Of a stretch of DNA of 64,000 bases, positions 25,439-33,472 are shown piece after piece (within the stretch, counting starts at the first letter, position 1; the number at the start of each line of letters is the position of its first letter). Where the stretch lies: positions 656,721 through 720,720 of the forward strand of contig JAIXWO010000021.1 in the NCBI GenBank assembly GCA_027491235.1, in the 5' to 3' direction. The notes beneath the pieces were generated by a model. It did no database searches. It saw only the letters and a list, made by a program, of their open reading frames with translations, and was not told where the DNA came from. Origin of the DNA: Sphingomonadales bacterium. Lineage in GTDB: Bacteria > Pseudomonadota > Alphaproteobacteria > Sphingomonadales > Sphingomonadaceae. The position numbers were made by a program, and so were the translations under genes.

Positions 25439-25900
25439 TTAGAGGGCCTTTGCCGCCTCCAGCACTGCAGCTGCGTGACCGGCTACTTTCACTTTGCGCC
25501 AGACATGGGCGACTTTGCCATCGGCGCCGATGAGGAAGGTCGCGCGTTCAATGCCCATGTAATTGCGGCCATACATCGACTTTTCAACCCAAGTGCCAAA
25601 GGCCTCGCACACGGCGCCATCGGCGTCGCTGCCGAGCTCGACCTTCAAGTCATATTTGGTGGCGAACTTGGTGTGGCTCGCGACGGAGTCCTTGGAGATG
25701 CCGACGATGCTGGCACCGGCGGCTTCAAACTCACCAGCGAGGGCAGTGAATTCCTGTGCTTCCTTGGTGCAGCCGGAGGTATCGTCCTTCGGATAGAAAT
25801 AGAGGACGAGCTTGCGGCCCTGATAGCCTGCAACAGACCGGTCGCCGTCCGGCGTCGCAAAGGTCACGTTCGGTGCGGTATCACCCTGTTCCAACATCAT
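25439..25900 (-). CDS. bcp: Thioredoxin-dependent peroxiredoxin (Bcp/PrxQ)
   Basis: A 153-residue peroxiredoxin that reduces hydroperoxides with thiols. Peroxidatic C44 is in PKDDTSGCTKEAQEF, the PrxQ/Bcp signature (usually TPGCT, here TSGCT). The start ATG at 25900 overlaps the glnE stop (TGATG) with AAGGAG 4 bp upstream; the adjacent ATG at 25897 has even better spacing, so the true start may be one codon later. An open frame upstream to 25933 lies inside glnE. It is cytoplasmic. Confidence 0.93.
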   Translation of the reverse strand: MMLEQGDTAPNVTFATPDGDRSVAGYQGRKLVLYFYPKDDTSGCTKEAQEFTALAGEFEAAGASIVGISKDSVASHTKFATKYDLKVELGSDADGAVCEAFGTWVEKSMYGRNYMGIERATFLIGADGKVAHVWRKVKVAGHAAAVLEAAKAL

Positions 25901-28587
25901 CAGTCTCCTTGCGGGGCCGCAATGGCCATCCATGCACTGGCCACCCTCTGCCGCGTCACATCAAGCTCTGCAAGCAGGCCTTCCCATTCGGACATACCAC
26001 AGGCCCGCGCGATGACGGGGCGGGTGATCTCCGGCGGGATGTCGAGCGTGGGGGCCATCAACCGGACGGTGACAAGCATCCGCGTCAGCAGGGCATGGGC
26101 CTCGATCATGAAGGGGTCGAGCAGCCCAAGGGCGACAAGCTCTCTGATGGCTTCGCTCAGGCGCGGGGTCAGGCCCTTGCCGGTGCGCAATTGGGTCACA
26201 TGCGTCACGAATTCGAGATCAACGAGGCCACCTGCGGAGAGCTTGACGTCGAGCGGACCTTTGGGCTGTTTATGCGCCGCCATGTCGCCGCGCATCTTGG
26301 CGGCGTCCGCGATCAGCTTGGCGTCGTCGCGCGGGGCGGTCAGCACGCTGTCGATGATGGCCTGTGTCGCAGCGCGGGCCTGAGGCGCGCCATAAACGGG
26401 TCGCGCGCGGGTGAGCGCCATATGCTCCCATGTCCAGGCATCTTCCCGCTGATACTGCGCAAAGCCGTCGAGCGAGACGGACAGTGGGCCATCATTGCCC
26501 GAGGGACGCAGGCGCGTGTCGACGTCATAGAGTGGCCCCGCCGCCGTCGCGACGGACAGGCCGTTGGTCACGCGCTGGGCAAGGCGGTTGAAATAATGGA
26601 CGGCCCCCAAGGGCTTGGCGCCATCCGATTCGGCGGCAAAGTCGCCCGTGAACAGATAGATGAGATCCAGGTCCGACGCGTGGGTGAGTTCTGCCCCGCC
26701 CATGCGCCCCAGCGCGAGGATGACAAGCTCTCCGCCAGGCACCTTGCCATGGACCCGTTCATATTCACTAATGGTGGCATCGGTGACGACTGTGATGGCG
26801 GCCTCTGCAATCCGTGCATAGCCTGCGGCCACATCAAGCGCATCATGGACCCCGCCGAGGAGCTGTACACCCAGCGCAAAGCGCATCTCCCCCACCACCC
26901 GGCGGACACGATCCAGCTTGTCTTCCAGCGTCTCGCCGCCGCGCAACTGGCTGGCCAATTCTTCCACGCTGCCCGGTGCGTCGAGGGCCGAGGCATCAAT
27001 GAGCCGGTCGAGCATATCCGGGCGCCGCCCCAGCTGTTCAGCGAGCGTCGGCGCATGGCAGAGAATGTCGGCCAGCATGGCCAGCAAGGCGGGGCGCGCC
27101 TCCAGCAGCCGAAACAGATTGATGGCGCTCGGCAGGCGTTCCACGATGGTCGAGAATTGGTTGATCGCATGGAGCGGATCAGGTGCTTTTCCCAGCCCGT
27201 CGATCAGCTTGGGGAGGACCGCCTCCAGCGCCTCGCGCGCTGCAGGCGTGCGGAGCGCCCGGACTGTGCCGGATCGCCAATGGGTGACCCGCTGGGCCGC
27301 GGACGCCGCATCGGGGAAGCCTGCCGCCGTCAGCATGGCTTCCAGACCTTCTTCCTGCTGCGGCACGCTTTGGGTCGGTGTGCCGTCCAGCCCGTCATAA
27401 AGTGTGCCAACGGAGGTAATGGACGGGGCCAGCAGATCGAACATGCCGCTGCTGCTCTCCAGACCCGCCAGCTGCGCCACATTGTCGAGGGCTGCCGCAT
27501 CCTTGGGGAAGCTGTGTGTCTGCTGGTCATCGACCATCTGCAGGCGATGCTCAAAGCTGCGGTACAGGCGATAGGCGTTGATGAGCGTCTCTGCCTCATC
27601 CCCCCCAATATGCCCTGCGTCGGCCAATGCCCGCAGCGCATCCACCGTGGCCGGAGTCCGCAGGGCCGGATCACGCCCGCCATGGATCAGCTGGTGAATC
27701 TGGGCGAAGAATTCACATTCTCTTATACCCCCGCGTCCCCGTTTCAGGTCAAAACCGGGGCCAAAGGCCTGTCCGCTCGCATAATGGTCACGGATGCGGT
27801 GGGAGATGGAGCGGATTTCCTTAATCGCCCCAAAATCAAGGCCGCGCCGCCAGACAAAGGGCTTGAGGGCATTTGAGAAATATTGGCCCAGCTCCATATC
27901 CCCCGAACAGGGGCGGGATCGGATGAAGGCGGCGCGTTCCCAAGCGACGGCCTGCGATTCGTAATAGGTGATGGCCGCTTCCACCGGCATCACGATGGGC
28001 GTCACCTCTGGCGTGGGGCGGAGCCGCAGGTCAATGCGGAAGACATAGCCATTCTCATCACGCGCCTGCATGATTTCGACAATGCGGCGCCCGATGCGGA
28101 CCGCCGCTTCAACAGGATCGTCGCGCTCGCGGCAGGGCAAGGTGTGCGGGTCGAACAGCAGGATGGGGTCAATATCGGACGAATAGTTGAGTTCGCGGCT
28201 GCCATGCTTGCCAAGCGCTATGGCGGTGAGCCCGCGCGGGTCGGCACCGGGACGGTAATCCGTAATGGCCGCCGCAATCGCCTTATCGAGCGCGAAATCT
28301 GCAAAGTCAGATAGCGCGTGCGTCACAGATTCCAGATCAAGCAGTCCGGCCAGATCCCCAATCGCCACAGCGAGCGCCAATTGGCCCTTGGCGCGGCGCA
28401 AGGCCCGTCCGACGGGCTCTTCCGGATCGAGCGGCGCTTTATGGAAGGCCAGCGCGCCTTCAAGGTCGCCGGCGGCCAGCGCATCGCGGACATTGGGATG
28501 ACGCGACATCAGCAAGCGCAGATGCGGCGCATGCCGATCCGCGCGGTCAAGGGCGTCGTTCAGCTTGTCGCAAGATAAAGACGTCAT
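25900..28587 (-). CDS. glnE: Bifunctional glutamine synthetase adenylyltransferase/deadenylase
   Basis: An 895-residue regulator of nitrogen assimilation that adenylylates and deadenylylates glutamine synthetase in response to PII and glutamine. Two nucleotidyltransferase domains are seen: LGKHGSRELNYSSDIDPILL near residue 125 (deadenylylase half) and LGRMGGAELTHASDLDLIYL in the C-terminal half (adenylylase). Both keep the G-S/G...DxD metal motif. The helical linker between them is complete. Length is slightly below the enterobacterial 946, as is usual in alphaproteobacteria. It is the first gene of a glnE-bcp-DUF455 string. Confidence 0.94.
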   Translation of the reverse strand: MTSLSCDKLNDALDRADRHAPHLRLLMSRHPNVRDALAAGDLEGALAFHKAPLDPEEPVGRALRRAKGQLALAVAIGDLAGLLDLESVTHALSDFADFALDKAIAAAITDYRPGADPRGLTAIALGKHGSRELNYSSDIDPILLFDPHTLPCRERDDPVEAAVRIGRRIVEIMQARDENGYVFRIDLRLRPTPEVTPIVMPVEAAITYYESQAVAWERAAFIRSRPCSGDMELGQYFSNALKPFVWRRGLDFGAIKEIRSISHRIRDHYASGQAFGPGFDLKRGRGGIRECEFFAQIHQLIHGGRDPALRTPATVDALRALADAGHIGGDEAETLINAYRLYRSFEHRLQMVDDQQTHSFPKDAAALDNVAQLAGLESSSGMFDLLAPSITSVGTLYDGLDGTPTQSVPQQEEGLEAMLTAAGFPDAASAAQRVTHWRSGTVRALRTPAAREALEAVLPKLIDGLGKAPDPLHAINQFSTIVERLPSAINLFRLLEARPALLAMLADILCHAPTLAEQLGRRPDMLDRLIDASALDAPGSVEELASQLRGGETLEDKLDRVRRVVGEMRFALGVQLLGGVHDALDVAAGYARIAEAAITVVTDATISEYERVHGKVPGGELVILALGRMGGAELTHASDLDLIYLFTGDFAAESDGAKPLGAVHYFNRLAQRVTNGLSVATAAGPLYDVDTRLRPSGNDGPLSVSLDGFAQYQREDAWTWEHMALTRARPVYGAPQARAATQAIIDSVLTAPRDDAKLIADAAKMRGDMAAHKQPKGPLDVKLSAGGLVDLEFVTHVTQLRTGKGLTPRLSEAIRELVALGLLDPFMIEAHALLTRMLVTVRLMAPTLDIPPEITRPVIARACGMSEWEGLLAELDVTRQRVASAWMAIAAPQGD

Positions 28588-28633
28588 TGTAGCGGCATAA
28601 ACCGATCAGCAAGCCAGACAAGGAGATAGAGAC

Positions 28634-28762
28634 ATGAGCCGCAAATGGGCCGTTATCGCCGTCGCAGCCACCGCGCTGATTGTCACCGGATGCAACACCG
28701 TGAAGGGCCTTGGCCGCGACATCGAGTCAGTGGGTGAGGCGGGCGAAAAGGTTGTGAAGTGA
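28634..28762 (+). CDS. Entericidin-like small lipoprotein
   Basis: A 42-residue gene preceded by AGGAGAT 7 bp before the ATG. The protein has a positively charged start (MSRKW), a hydrophobic core and a lipobox ending at C20 (VTGC), then NTVKGLGRDIESVGEAG, which is the entericidin A/B pattern. The mature lipopeptide would be 23 residues and amphipathic. In E. coli entericidins form a toxin-antidote pair, but in alphaproteobacteria a single copy is common and its role is unclear. It is divergent from glnE and converges on tatC across a REP-like element. Confidence 0.85.
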   Translation: MSRKWAVIAVAATALIVTGCNTVKGLGRDIESVGEAGEKVVK

Positions 28763-28770
28763 ACCCAATC

Positions 28771-28837
28771 GTCATTCCCGAGAAAGCGGAACTCCCGGCC
28801 CTTGGCGCCAATGGATCCCCGCTTTCGCGAGGATGAC
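28771..28837. repeat. REP-like element, second copy of the GTCATTCCCG family
   Basis: GTCATTCCCGAGAAAGCGGA at the left faces CCCCGCTTTCGCGAGGATGAC at the right across a short centre. It is a more degenerate relative of the element at 23264-23332. It fills the gap between the convergent entericidin-like gene and tatC, where a hairpin could end either transcript. Confidence 0.75.
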
Positions 28838-28845
28838 ACGCGGAT

Positions 28846-29610
28846 TTACTCCGCGGCGGCCGCCTCTTCCTGCTTGGCCCGTCTGCGCCCGGTAATCATG
28901 ATGGCAAGGATGGCCATTTCATAGAGCAGGTACATCGGCACCAGCAGCAGAATCTGTGACATAATATCGGGCGGCGTCAGGACAGCGGAGACGACGGCGA
29001 TGCCGACAACGGCGTAACGCCGTCCAGCCTTGAGCTGCGCCAAGGTTAGGATGCCGACACGCTCGAGCAGCATCAGCAGCACAGGCAACAGGAAGGCCAC
29101 GCCGAAGCCAAACAGGAACTTGGTCGCAAAGCTCAGATAGTTGCCGACGCCGGGCAGCGCCTCTTGGGAGACGCCGCCGACATCACCTGAAAAGCCGAGC
29201 AGAAACTCCAGCGCAACGGGCATCGCCAGATAATAGGCCATCGCCGCCCCTGCCGTGAACAAGACGGGCGTCATCAGGAGAAACGGCAAAAAGGCGCGCT
29301 TCTCTTTTGAATACAGGCCGGGCGCGACAAACCGCCAAAGCTGCGTCGCAAGCACCGGAAAGGCCACCATGGTCGCTGCAAAAAAGGCGACTTTGATTTC
29401 AACGAAGAAGGCTTCAAATATATCCGTGAAAATGAGCTTGCCTTGCCCTGCGGCCAGCAAAGGCTGGACGAGAAAGCCGAAGATCGGCTTCGCAAAATAA
29501 AAACACACCCCGAACGCGATGGCCATGGCCGCAACGCACCAAAGCAGGCGATTGCGCAGCTCGATCAGATGATCGAGCAGGGGCATCTTGGATTCGTCCA
29601 GATCGCTCAT
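28846..29610 (-). CDS. tatC: Twin-arginine translocase subunit TatC
   Basis: A 254-residue inner-membrane protein with six hydrophobic segments. It recognises the twin-arginine signal of folded exported proteins. The N-terminal motif MPLLDHLIELRNRLL and the loop FRFVAPGLYSKEKR-like sequence (WRFVAPGLYSKEKRAF) are the signal-binding sites. It overlaps tatB by 4 bp in a tatA-tatB-tatC operon. A likely client, the PhoD-like protein with RRALIA, is at the start of this window. Confidence 0.95.
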   Translation of the reverse strand: MSDLDESKMPLLDHLIELRNRLLWCVAAMAIAFGVCFYFAKPIFGFLVQPLLAAGQGKLIFTDIFEAFFVEIKVAFFAATMVAFPVLATQLWRFVAPGLYSKEKRAFLPFLLMTPVLFTAGAAMAYYLAMPVALEFLLGFSGDVGGVSQEALPGVGNYLSFATKFLFGFGVAFLLPVLLMLLERVGILTLAQLKAGRRYAVVGIAVVSAVLTPPDIMSQILLLVPMYLLYEMAILAIMITGRRRAKQEEAAAAE

Positions 29611-29924
29611 GGCTGAGACGCACCTTTGGGGGTGTCATCGCTGACCGCAGGCGGGGCCGCTTCGGCTTCAAGCTCAGGCGGCGGAACGGCGGGGTGTTCC
29701 CGCATGATGCGTTCATTTTCCGCGCGCCATTTTTCTTCCATTTCGCGCAGTTCGGATTCGCGGACCATTTCGTCAAAGCCGGACCGGAACTGACGGGCGA
29801 CGCCCCGTGCGCGGGCGACCCATTGACCGACGACGCGCATGACGCGCGGCAGATCCTTGGGGCCGATCACGACGAGCGCGATCACCGCCACCAGCATCAA
29901 TTCTGTAGGCGCGACATCAAACAT
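29607..29924 (-). CDS. tatB: Sec-independent translocase protein TatB
   Basis: A 105-residue protein with one N-terminal membrane helix (MFDVAPTELMLVAVIALVVI), a glycine-proline hinge (IGPKDLPRVMR) and an amphipathic helix, then an acidic proline-rich tail. It forms the receptor complex with TatC. The GPKDLP hinge distinguishes TatB from TatA. It is 11 bp downstream of tatA and overlaps tatC by 4 bp. Confidence 0.95.
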   Translation of the reverse strand: MFDVAPTELMLVAVIALVVIGPKDLPRVMRVVGQWVARARGVARQFRSGFDEMVRESELREMEEKWRAENERIMREHPAVPPPELEAEAAPPAVSDDTPKGASQP

Positions 29925-29935
29925 GTTTTGACCGA

Positions 29936-30166
29936 TCAGGCCTGCTTGTCGGTTTGCTTCTCAGCCTCAAGGACTGTTGGTGCAGGCGTGGTATCGATCC
30001 GCGGTGCAGGCGCGGGCGGCGTCGCGTCATCTTCGGCCATGCCCTTTTTGAAGCTCTTAATGCCCTTGGCGACATCGCCCATCAGATCGGAGAACCGGCC
30101 CTTGCCGAACAGCAACATCACAAGGATGCCGACGACCAGCCAATGCCAGATGCTGAAACTACCCAT
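29936..30166 (-). CDS. tatA: Sec-independent translocase protein TatA
   Basis: A 76-residue protein with one membrane helix ([16 protein letters not shown]), the [12 protein letters not shown] hinge and amphipathic helix, and a proline-rich charged tail. TatA multimers form the export pore. It is the first gene of the tatABC set. The upstream gene is scpB, 63 bp away on the same strand, so the operon may begin further upstream at argS. Confidence 0.95.
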   Translation of the reverse strand: MGSFSIWHWLVVGILVMLLFGKGRFSDLMGDVAKGIKSFKKGMAEDDATPPAPAPRIDTTPAPTVLEAEKQTDKQA

Positions 30167-30229
30167 TTGTAGACTCCCAAAGAAGAATGGCCGCTCTAGC
30201 CCGACCGGACCCCGCCGGACAGTCCCAAT

Positions 30230-30859
30230 TTAGGCGTGATCGTCATCGCTTTCCAGTTCTTCGGCCTCTGCCCCTGTTTCCGGCAGCTCCATGGCTTCAA
30301 AGGCAAGGTCAACGGGGTCGAGCAAACCGGCGGCGCGCAGGTCATCAATGCCCGGCAGGTCACGGCGTGTTTCCAGCCCGAAATGCGCCAGAAATGCCGG
30401 GGTCGTCGCAAAGGTCAGCGGGCGTCCGGGTGTTTCCCTGCGGCCTGCCGGGCGGACCCAGCCCGCCTCCATCAACACATCAAGCGTGCCTTTGGAAATT
30501 TGGACGCCGCGTATCGCTTCGATTTCGGCGCGGCTGACAGGCTCGTGATAGGCAATGATAGCGAGCGTCTCGATCCCCGCGCGGCTGAGCTTGCGGGTCT
30601 CCTCGCGCTCCCGCCGCAATATGTGGGCGAGGTCAGACGCTGTCTGAAAATGCCATTTGCCGCCGCGTTCGACCAAGTTCACACCGCGGCTGGCATAAAG
30701 GTTGGTCAAGGTCGCCAAGGCTGCCTTCACATCGATGTCCGGGCCAACATAAGCGGCGATGTCCTGCACCGACAAAGGCTCGGCGGCGGCGAACAAAGTG
30801 GCCTCAACTGCGCGCGTCACATCGGCGGCGGGGTCAAGCGTGGGAAGCTGATCGGTCAT
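30230..30859 (-). CDS. scpB: Segregation and condensation protein ScpB
   Basis: A 209-residue winged-helix protein that dimerises and, with ScpA, regulates the SMC condensin ATPase. The conserved ETLAIIAYHEPVSRAEIEAI and IRGVQISKGTLDVLMEAGW regions are the ScpB signatures. An acidic C-terminal tail is present. It overlaps scpA by 4 bp. Confidence 0.95.
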   Translation of the reverse strand: MTDQLPTLDPAADVTRAVEATLFAAAEPLSVQDIAAYVGPDIDVKAALATLTNLYASRGVNLVERGGKWHFQTASDLAHILRREREETRKLSRAGIETLAIIAYHEPVSRAEIEAIRGVQISKGTLDVLMEAGWVRPAGRRETPGRPLTFATTPAFLAHFGLETRRDLPGIDDLRAAGLLDPVDLAFEAMELPETGAEAEELESDDDHA

Positions 30860-31623
30860 GCGGCCCGCACATAGAGGGGCGCGAAGGCTTCGGCCTGCTT
30901 AAGGGCGATCTTACCCTGACGCGCCAATTCCAGCGTGGCCAGAAAGCTGGAGGCCAGCGCGGATTTGCGGAATTGCGGATCATCGCTTTCGGGCAGAAAG
31001 CGCTGAATGACGGTCCATTCGATCGCCGCACCGACCAGCCGGGACACACGCGCAATGGCTTCTTCCAGTGTCAGGACGTTGCGTTGATGGACGATGTGCA
31101 GCGGCGGCTCAGCCCGCTCCTTCACATGGCCATAGGCTTGGATCAGTTCAAACAGGTTCGCATCCCATAGGGACTTGCGGACGACCCGCAGGCCTTCCGG
31201 CGCTGGCCGGGCAAAGACATCGCGCCCCAGCCGGTCACGGCCCATCAGTCGGGCGCCTGCGTCGCGCATCGCGTTCAGCCGTTCCAAGCGGAGTTGCAGC
31301 CGCATCGCCAATTCTTCGGGGCTGGGTTCGATCTCCGGGTCTTTGGGCAGCAGCAGTCCGGATTTGAGATAGGCGAGCCAGGCCGCCATCACGAGATAGT
31401 CCGCCGCCAACTCAAGCTTCAGCGCTTTGGCATCGTTGATGAAGGCGAGATATTGATCGACCAGAGCGAGGATGGAGATTTCCCGCAAATCCACCTTCTG
31501 GGATCGCGCCAACGCCAACAGGAGGTCGAGCGGACCTTCCCAACTGCCCACGTCCACCGTCAACCGATCCTCATCGACCGCCTTAGGCAGTTCGAATGCG
31601 TCGATGACCAGTTGTTCTGCCAT
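30856..31623 (-). CDS. scpA: Segregation and condensation protein ScpA
   Basis: A 255-residue kleisin that bridges SMC heads in chromosome condensation and segregation. The N-terminal GSWEGPLDLLLALARSQKVD and AADYLVMAAWLAYLKSGLLL are typical. The C-terminal winged helix is present (ATLELARQGKIALKQAEAF). It overlaps nagZ upstream by one base (TGATG) and scpB downstream by 4 bp, so all three are coupled. Confidence 0.95.
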   Translation of the reverse strand: MAEQLVIDAFELPKAVDEDRLTVDVGSWEGPLDLLLALARSQKVDLREISILALVDQYLAFINDAKALKLELAADYLVMAAWLAYLKSGLLLPKDPEIEPSPEELAMRLQLRLERLNAMRDAGARLMGRDRLGRDVFARPAPEGLRVVRKSLWDANLFELIQAYGHVKERAEPPLHIVHQRNVLTLEEAIARVSRLVGAAIEWTVIQRFLPESDDPQFRKSALASSFLATLELARQGKIALKQAEAFAPLYVRAA

Positions 31624-32630
31624 CAGGCCAGAGCCAATAGCGCGTCGCGCTTTTCGGTGAGGGCCGCGATACGATCAAAATGATCGACGGGCCGGATGGT
31701 CGCCATGGCCGTATCCAGCCGTGTGCGGGCGTCTGCGGTGATCTCCGGCAGGAGGTTCGCAATCGCGACCATCTCGTCGAAGCGACCCCAGCAGTTGAGC
31801 GCGATGTCGCATCCGGCGGCAACGCAATCGGCGGCGCGCTGCGGCACATCCCCCTTGAGCGCCTTCATGTCGAGATCATCGCTCATAAGGAGGCCGGTAA
31901 AGCCGATCTGCCCCCGGATGATGTCCTGAATGACAACGGGCGACATGGTGGCGCAACGCTCGGCATCCCAAGCCTCAAACACCACATGCGCCGTCATACC
32001 CATCGGGGCATTTTTCAACGCCGCGAAGGGGGCGAGGTCCTGCGCCAAGTCGTCCGCGCTTGCGCTGACGGTGGGCAGTTCATGGTGACTGTCGACGAGC
32101 GCGCGGCCTTGCCCCGGCATATGTTTGACGATGCCGACAACGCCGCCTGCCTTGAGCCCGTCAATGACGGCGCGGCCCAGCGAGGCGACCCGCAACGGCT
32201 CATTGCCAAAGGCACGGTCGCCAATGGCGTCGTGCGTTTCGGGCACGCGCACATCGAGAAGGGGCAGGCAATCGACGGTGATGCCGACTTCGGACAGCGT
32301 CAGCCCAATGGCTTCGGCATTGGCACGGGCTGCTTCAATCGCGGACATGGGGGCCACGTCATAAAGCGCATTGAACGCGCCACCGGGAGGGAAGGCAGGC
32401 CATTCGGGCGGCTGCATCCGCGAAACCCGCCCACCTTCCTGATCGATGAGGATGGCAAGGTCATCGCGTCCGGAAAGGCCACGAAGATCGTCGGTCAAGG
32501 CGCGGAGTTGCGTCCGGTCCACGATGTTGCGTTTGAACAGGATATAACCGGCGGGGTCGACGTCACGGAAAAACGCCCGCTCCTCGTCGGTCATGCGATC
32601 CCCGGACAGGCCGAAAATAACGGGCTTCAT
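31623..32630 (-). CDS. nagZ: Beta-N-acetylhexosaminidase
   Basis: A 335-residue glycoside hydrolase family 3 enzyme that removes N-acetylglucosamine from anhydromuropeptides in peptidoglycan recycling. The motifs ILIDQEGGRVSR (residues 60-71), KHMPGQG with the mobile-loop DSHHELP, and the nucleophile in MSDDLDMKAL are intact. It is cytoplasmic, with no signal peptide. It follows the SPOR protein gene and is coupled to scpA, a frequent alphaproteobacterial arrangement. Confidence 0.94.
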   Translation of the reverse strand: MKPVIFGLSGDRMTDEERAFFRDVDPAGYILFKRNIVDRTQLRALTDDLRGLSGRDDLAILIDQEGGRVSRMQPPEWPAFPPGGAFNALYDVAPMSAIEAARANAEAIGLTLSEVGITVDCLPLLDVRVPETHDAIGDRAFGNEPLRVASLGRAVIDGLKAGGVVGIVKHMPGQGRALVDSHHELPTVSASADDLAQDLAPFAALKNAPMGMTAHVVFEAWDAERCATMSPVVIQDIIRGQIGFTGLLMSDDLDMKALKGDVPQRAADCVAAGCDIALNCWGRFDEMVAIANLLPEITADARTRLDTAMATIRPVDHFDRIAALTEKRDALLALA

Positions 32631-32649
32631 GCCCTATCGTTTAACGACC

Positions 32650-32679
32650 GGCGGCCCCCTTGTCGAAGGGGGTGCCGCC
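32650..32679 (-). other. Intercistronic hairpin between the SPOR gene and nagZ
   Basis: GGCGGC followed by CCCTT pairs with AAGGG and GCCGCC around a 4-6 base loop in the 70-bp gap. On the coding (minus) strand no T-run follows, so it is more likely an RNA-stabilising or processing hairpin, or a partial attenuator, than a true terminator. It is the only sizeable gap within this operon. Confidence 0.45.
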
Positions 32680-32700
32680 CAGCCGCCCGATATTTGGGGA

Positions 32701-33468
32701 TTACTTCACAACGATGCAGTTGGCGCCGCCGGCTTTCAGCTTGGCACAGGTGTCGCTGGCATGTGCGCCCGCACTGACACGCAGGCGGTAGAAGGTGGTC
32801 CCGCCAACCGACGCCTGCACCACCGACTTTGGCAGCGTGCCCAGGAAGGCATAGCGCTGGGCGAGGGCATTCCACGCCTGATTGGCGCTCGCTTCGGAAC
32901 CATAAGCCCCCAGCTGGATGAGGCCCGTTCCAATGGCGGCGGGCGTTCCGGCAGGTGGGGCAACAATCGGCTTGGGCGCGGGAACTGTTGGTGCCGGGGC
33001 CACGAGCTTTCCGCCCGTCTGAACTGCGGCGCTGGCTTTTGGACCGGCAGCGACCGGCGCTGCAGGCTTCACCTCTGTCACGCGCTGGCCGTCAATCGGG
33101 GTTTCGGGCTGGTTCGCGACGTCCATCTTGCCATTGGCGTCTGCGCCTTCAGAGGCGGCAAAGGCGGCATCGCCCTGACCTTCCACCTTCATGCCACCGG
33201 TTTCGTCCGGCTTGACCTTATAATCGCCTTCGGCCGCCGCAATCAGCCGACCATCGCCGCTGGGCGTCTGCTCCTGATTGCGCAACCACCAGATGCCGCC
33301 GACGATCACGCCAAGGGCAAGGAGGGCTGCAATCACAAAGCCAAGAATTTTACCGGTATCGACGCCCGGCTCCGGCTCATCGCTGTCAACGGCCTCCAGC
33401 CAGGGCAGGCGATCCTCATCAGCCAGCGACAATTCCTGAGCCACGTTCTGTTCGGATTCCCCCGCCAT
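32701..33468 (-). CDS. SPOR domain-containing membrane protein
   Basis: A 255-residue protein with a cytoplasmic acidic start, one membrane helix (about residues 41-61, ILGFVIAALLALGVIVGGIW), a long Ala/Pro-rich periplasmic linker and a C-terminal SPOR domain (from about residue 180, LIQLGAYGSEASANQAWNAL). SPOR domains bind denuded glycan strands at the division septum. It is 4 bp downstream of argS and upstream of nagZ, a conserved position in sphingomonads. It is probably a division-site protein. Confidence 0.92.
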   Translation of the reverse strand: MAGESEQNVAQELSLADEDRLPWLEAVDSDEPEPGVDTGKILGFVIAALLALGVIVGGIWWLRNQEQTPSGDGRLIAAAEGDYKVKPDETGGMKVEGQGDAAFAASEGADANGKMDVANQPETPIDGQRVTEVKPAAPVAAGPKASAAVQTGGKLVAPAPTVPAPKPIVAPPAGTPAAIGTGLIQLGAYGSEASANQAWNALAQRYAFLGTLPKSVVQASVGGTTFYRLRVSAGAHASDTCAKLKAGGANCIVVK

Positions 33469-33472
33469 ACGC

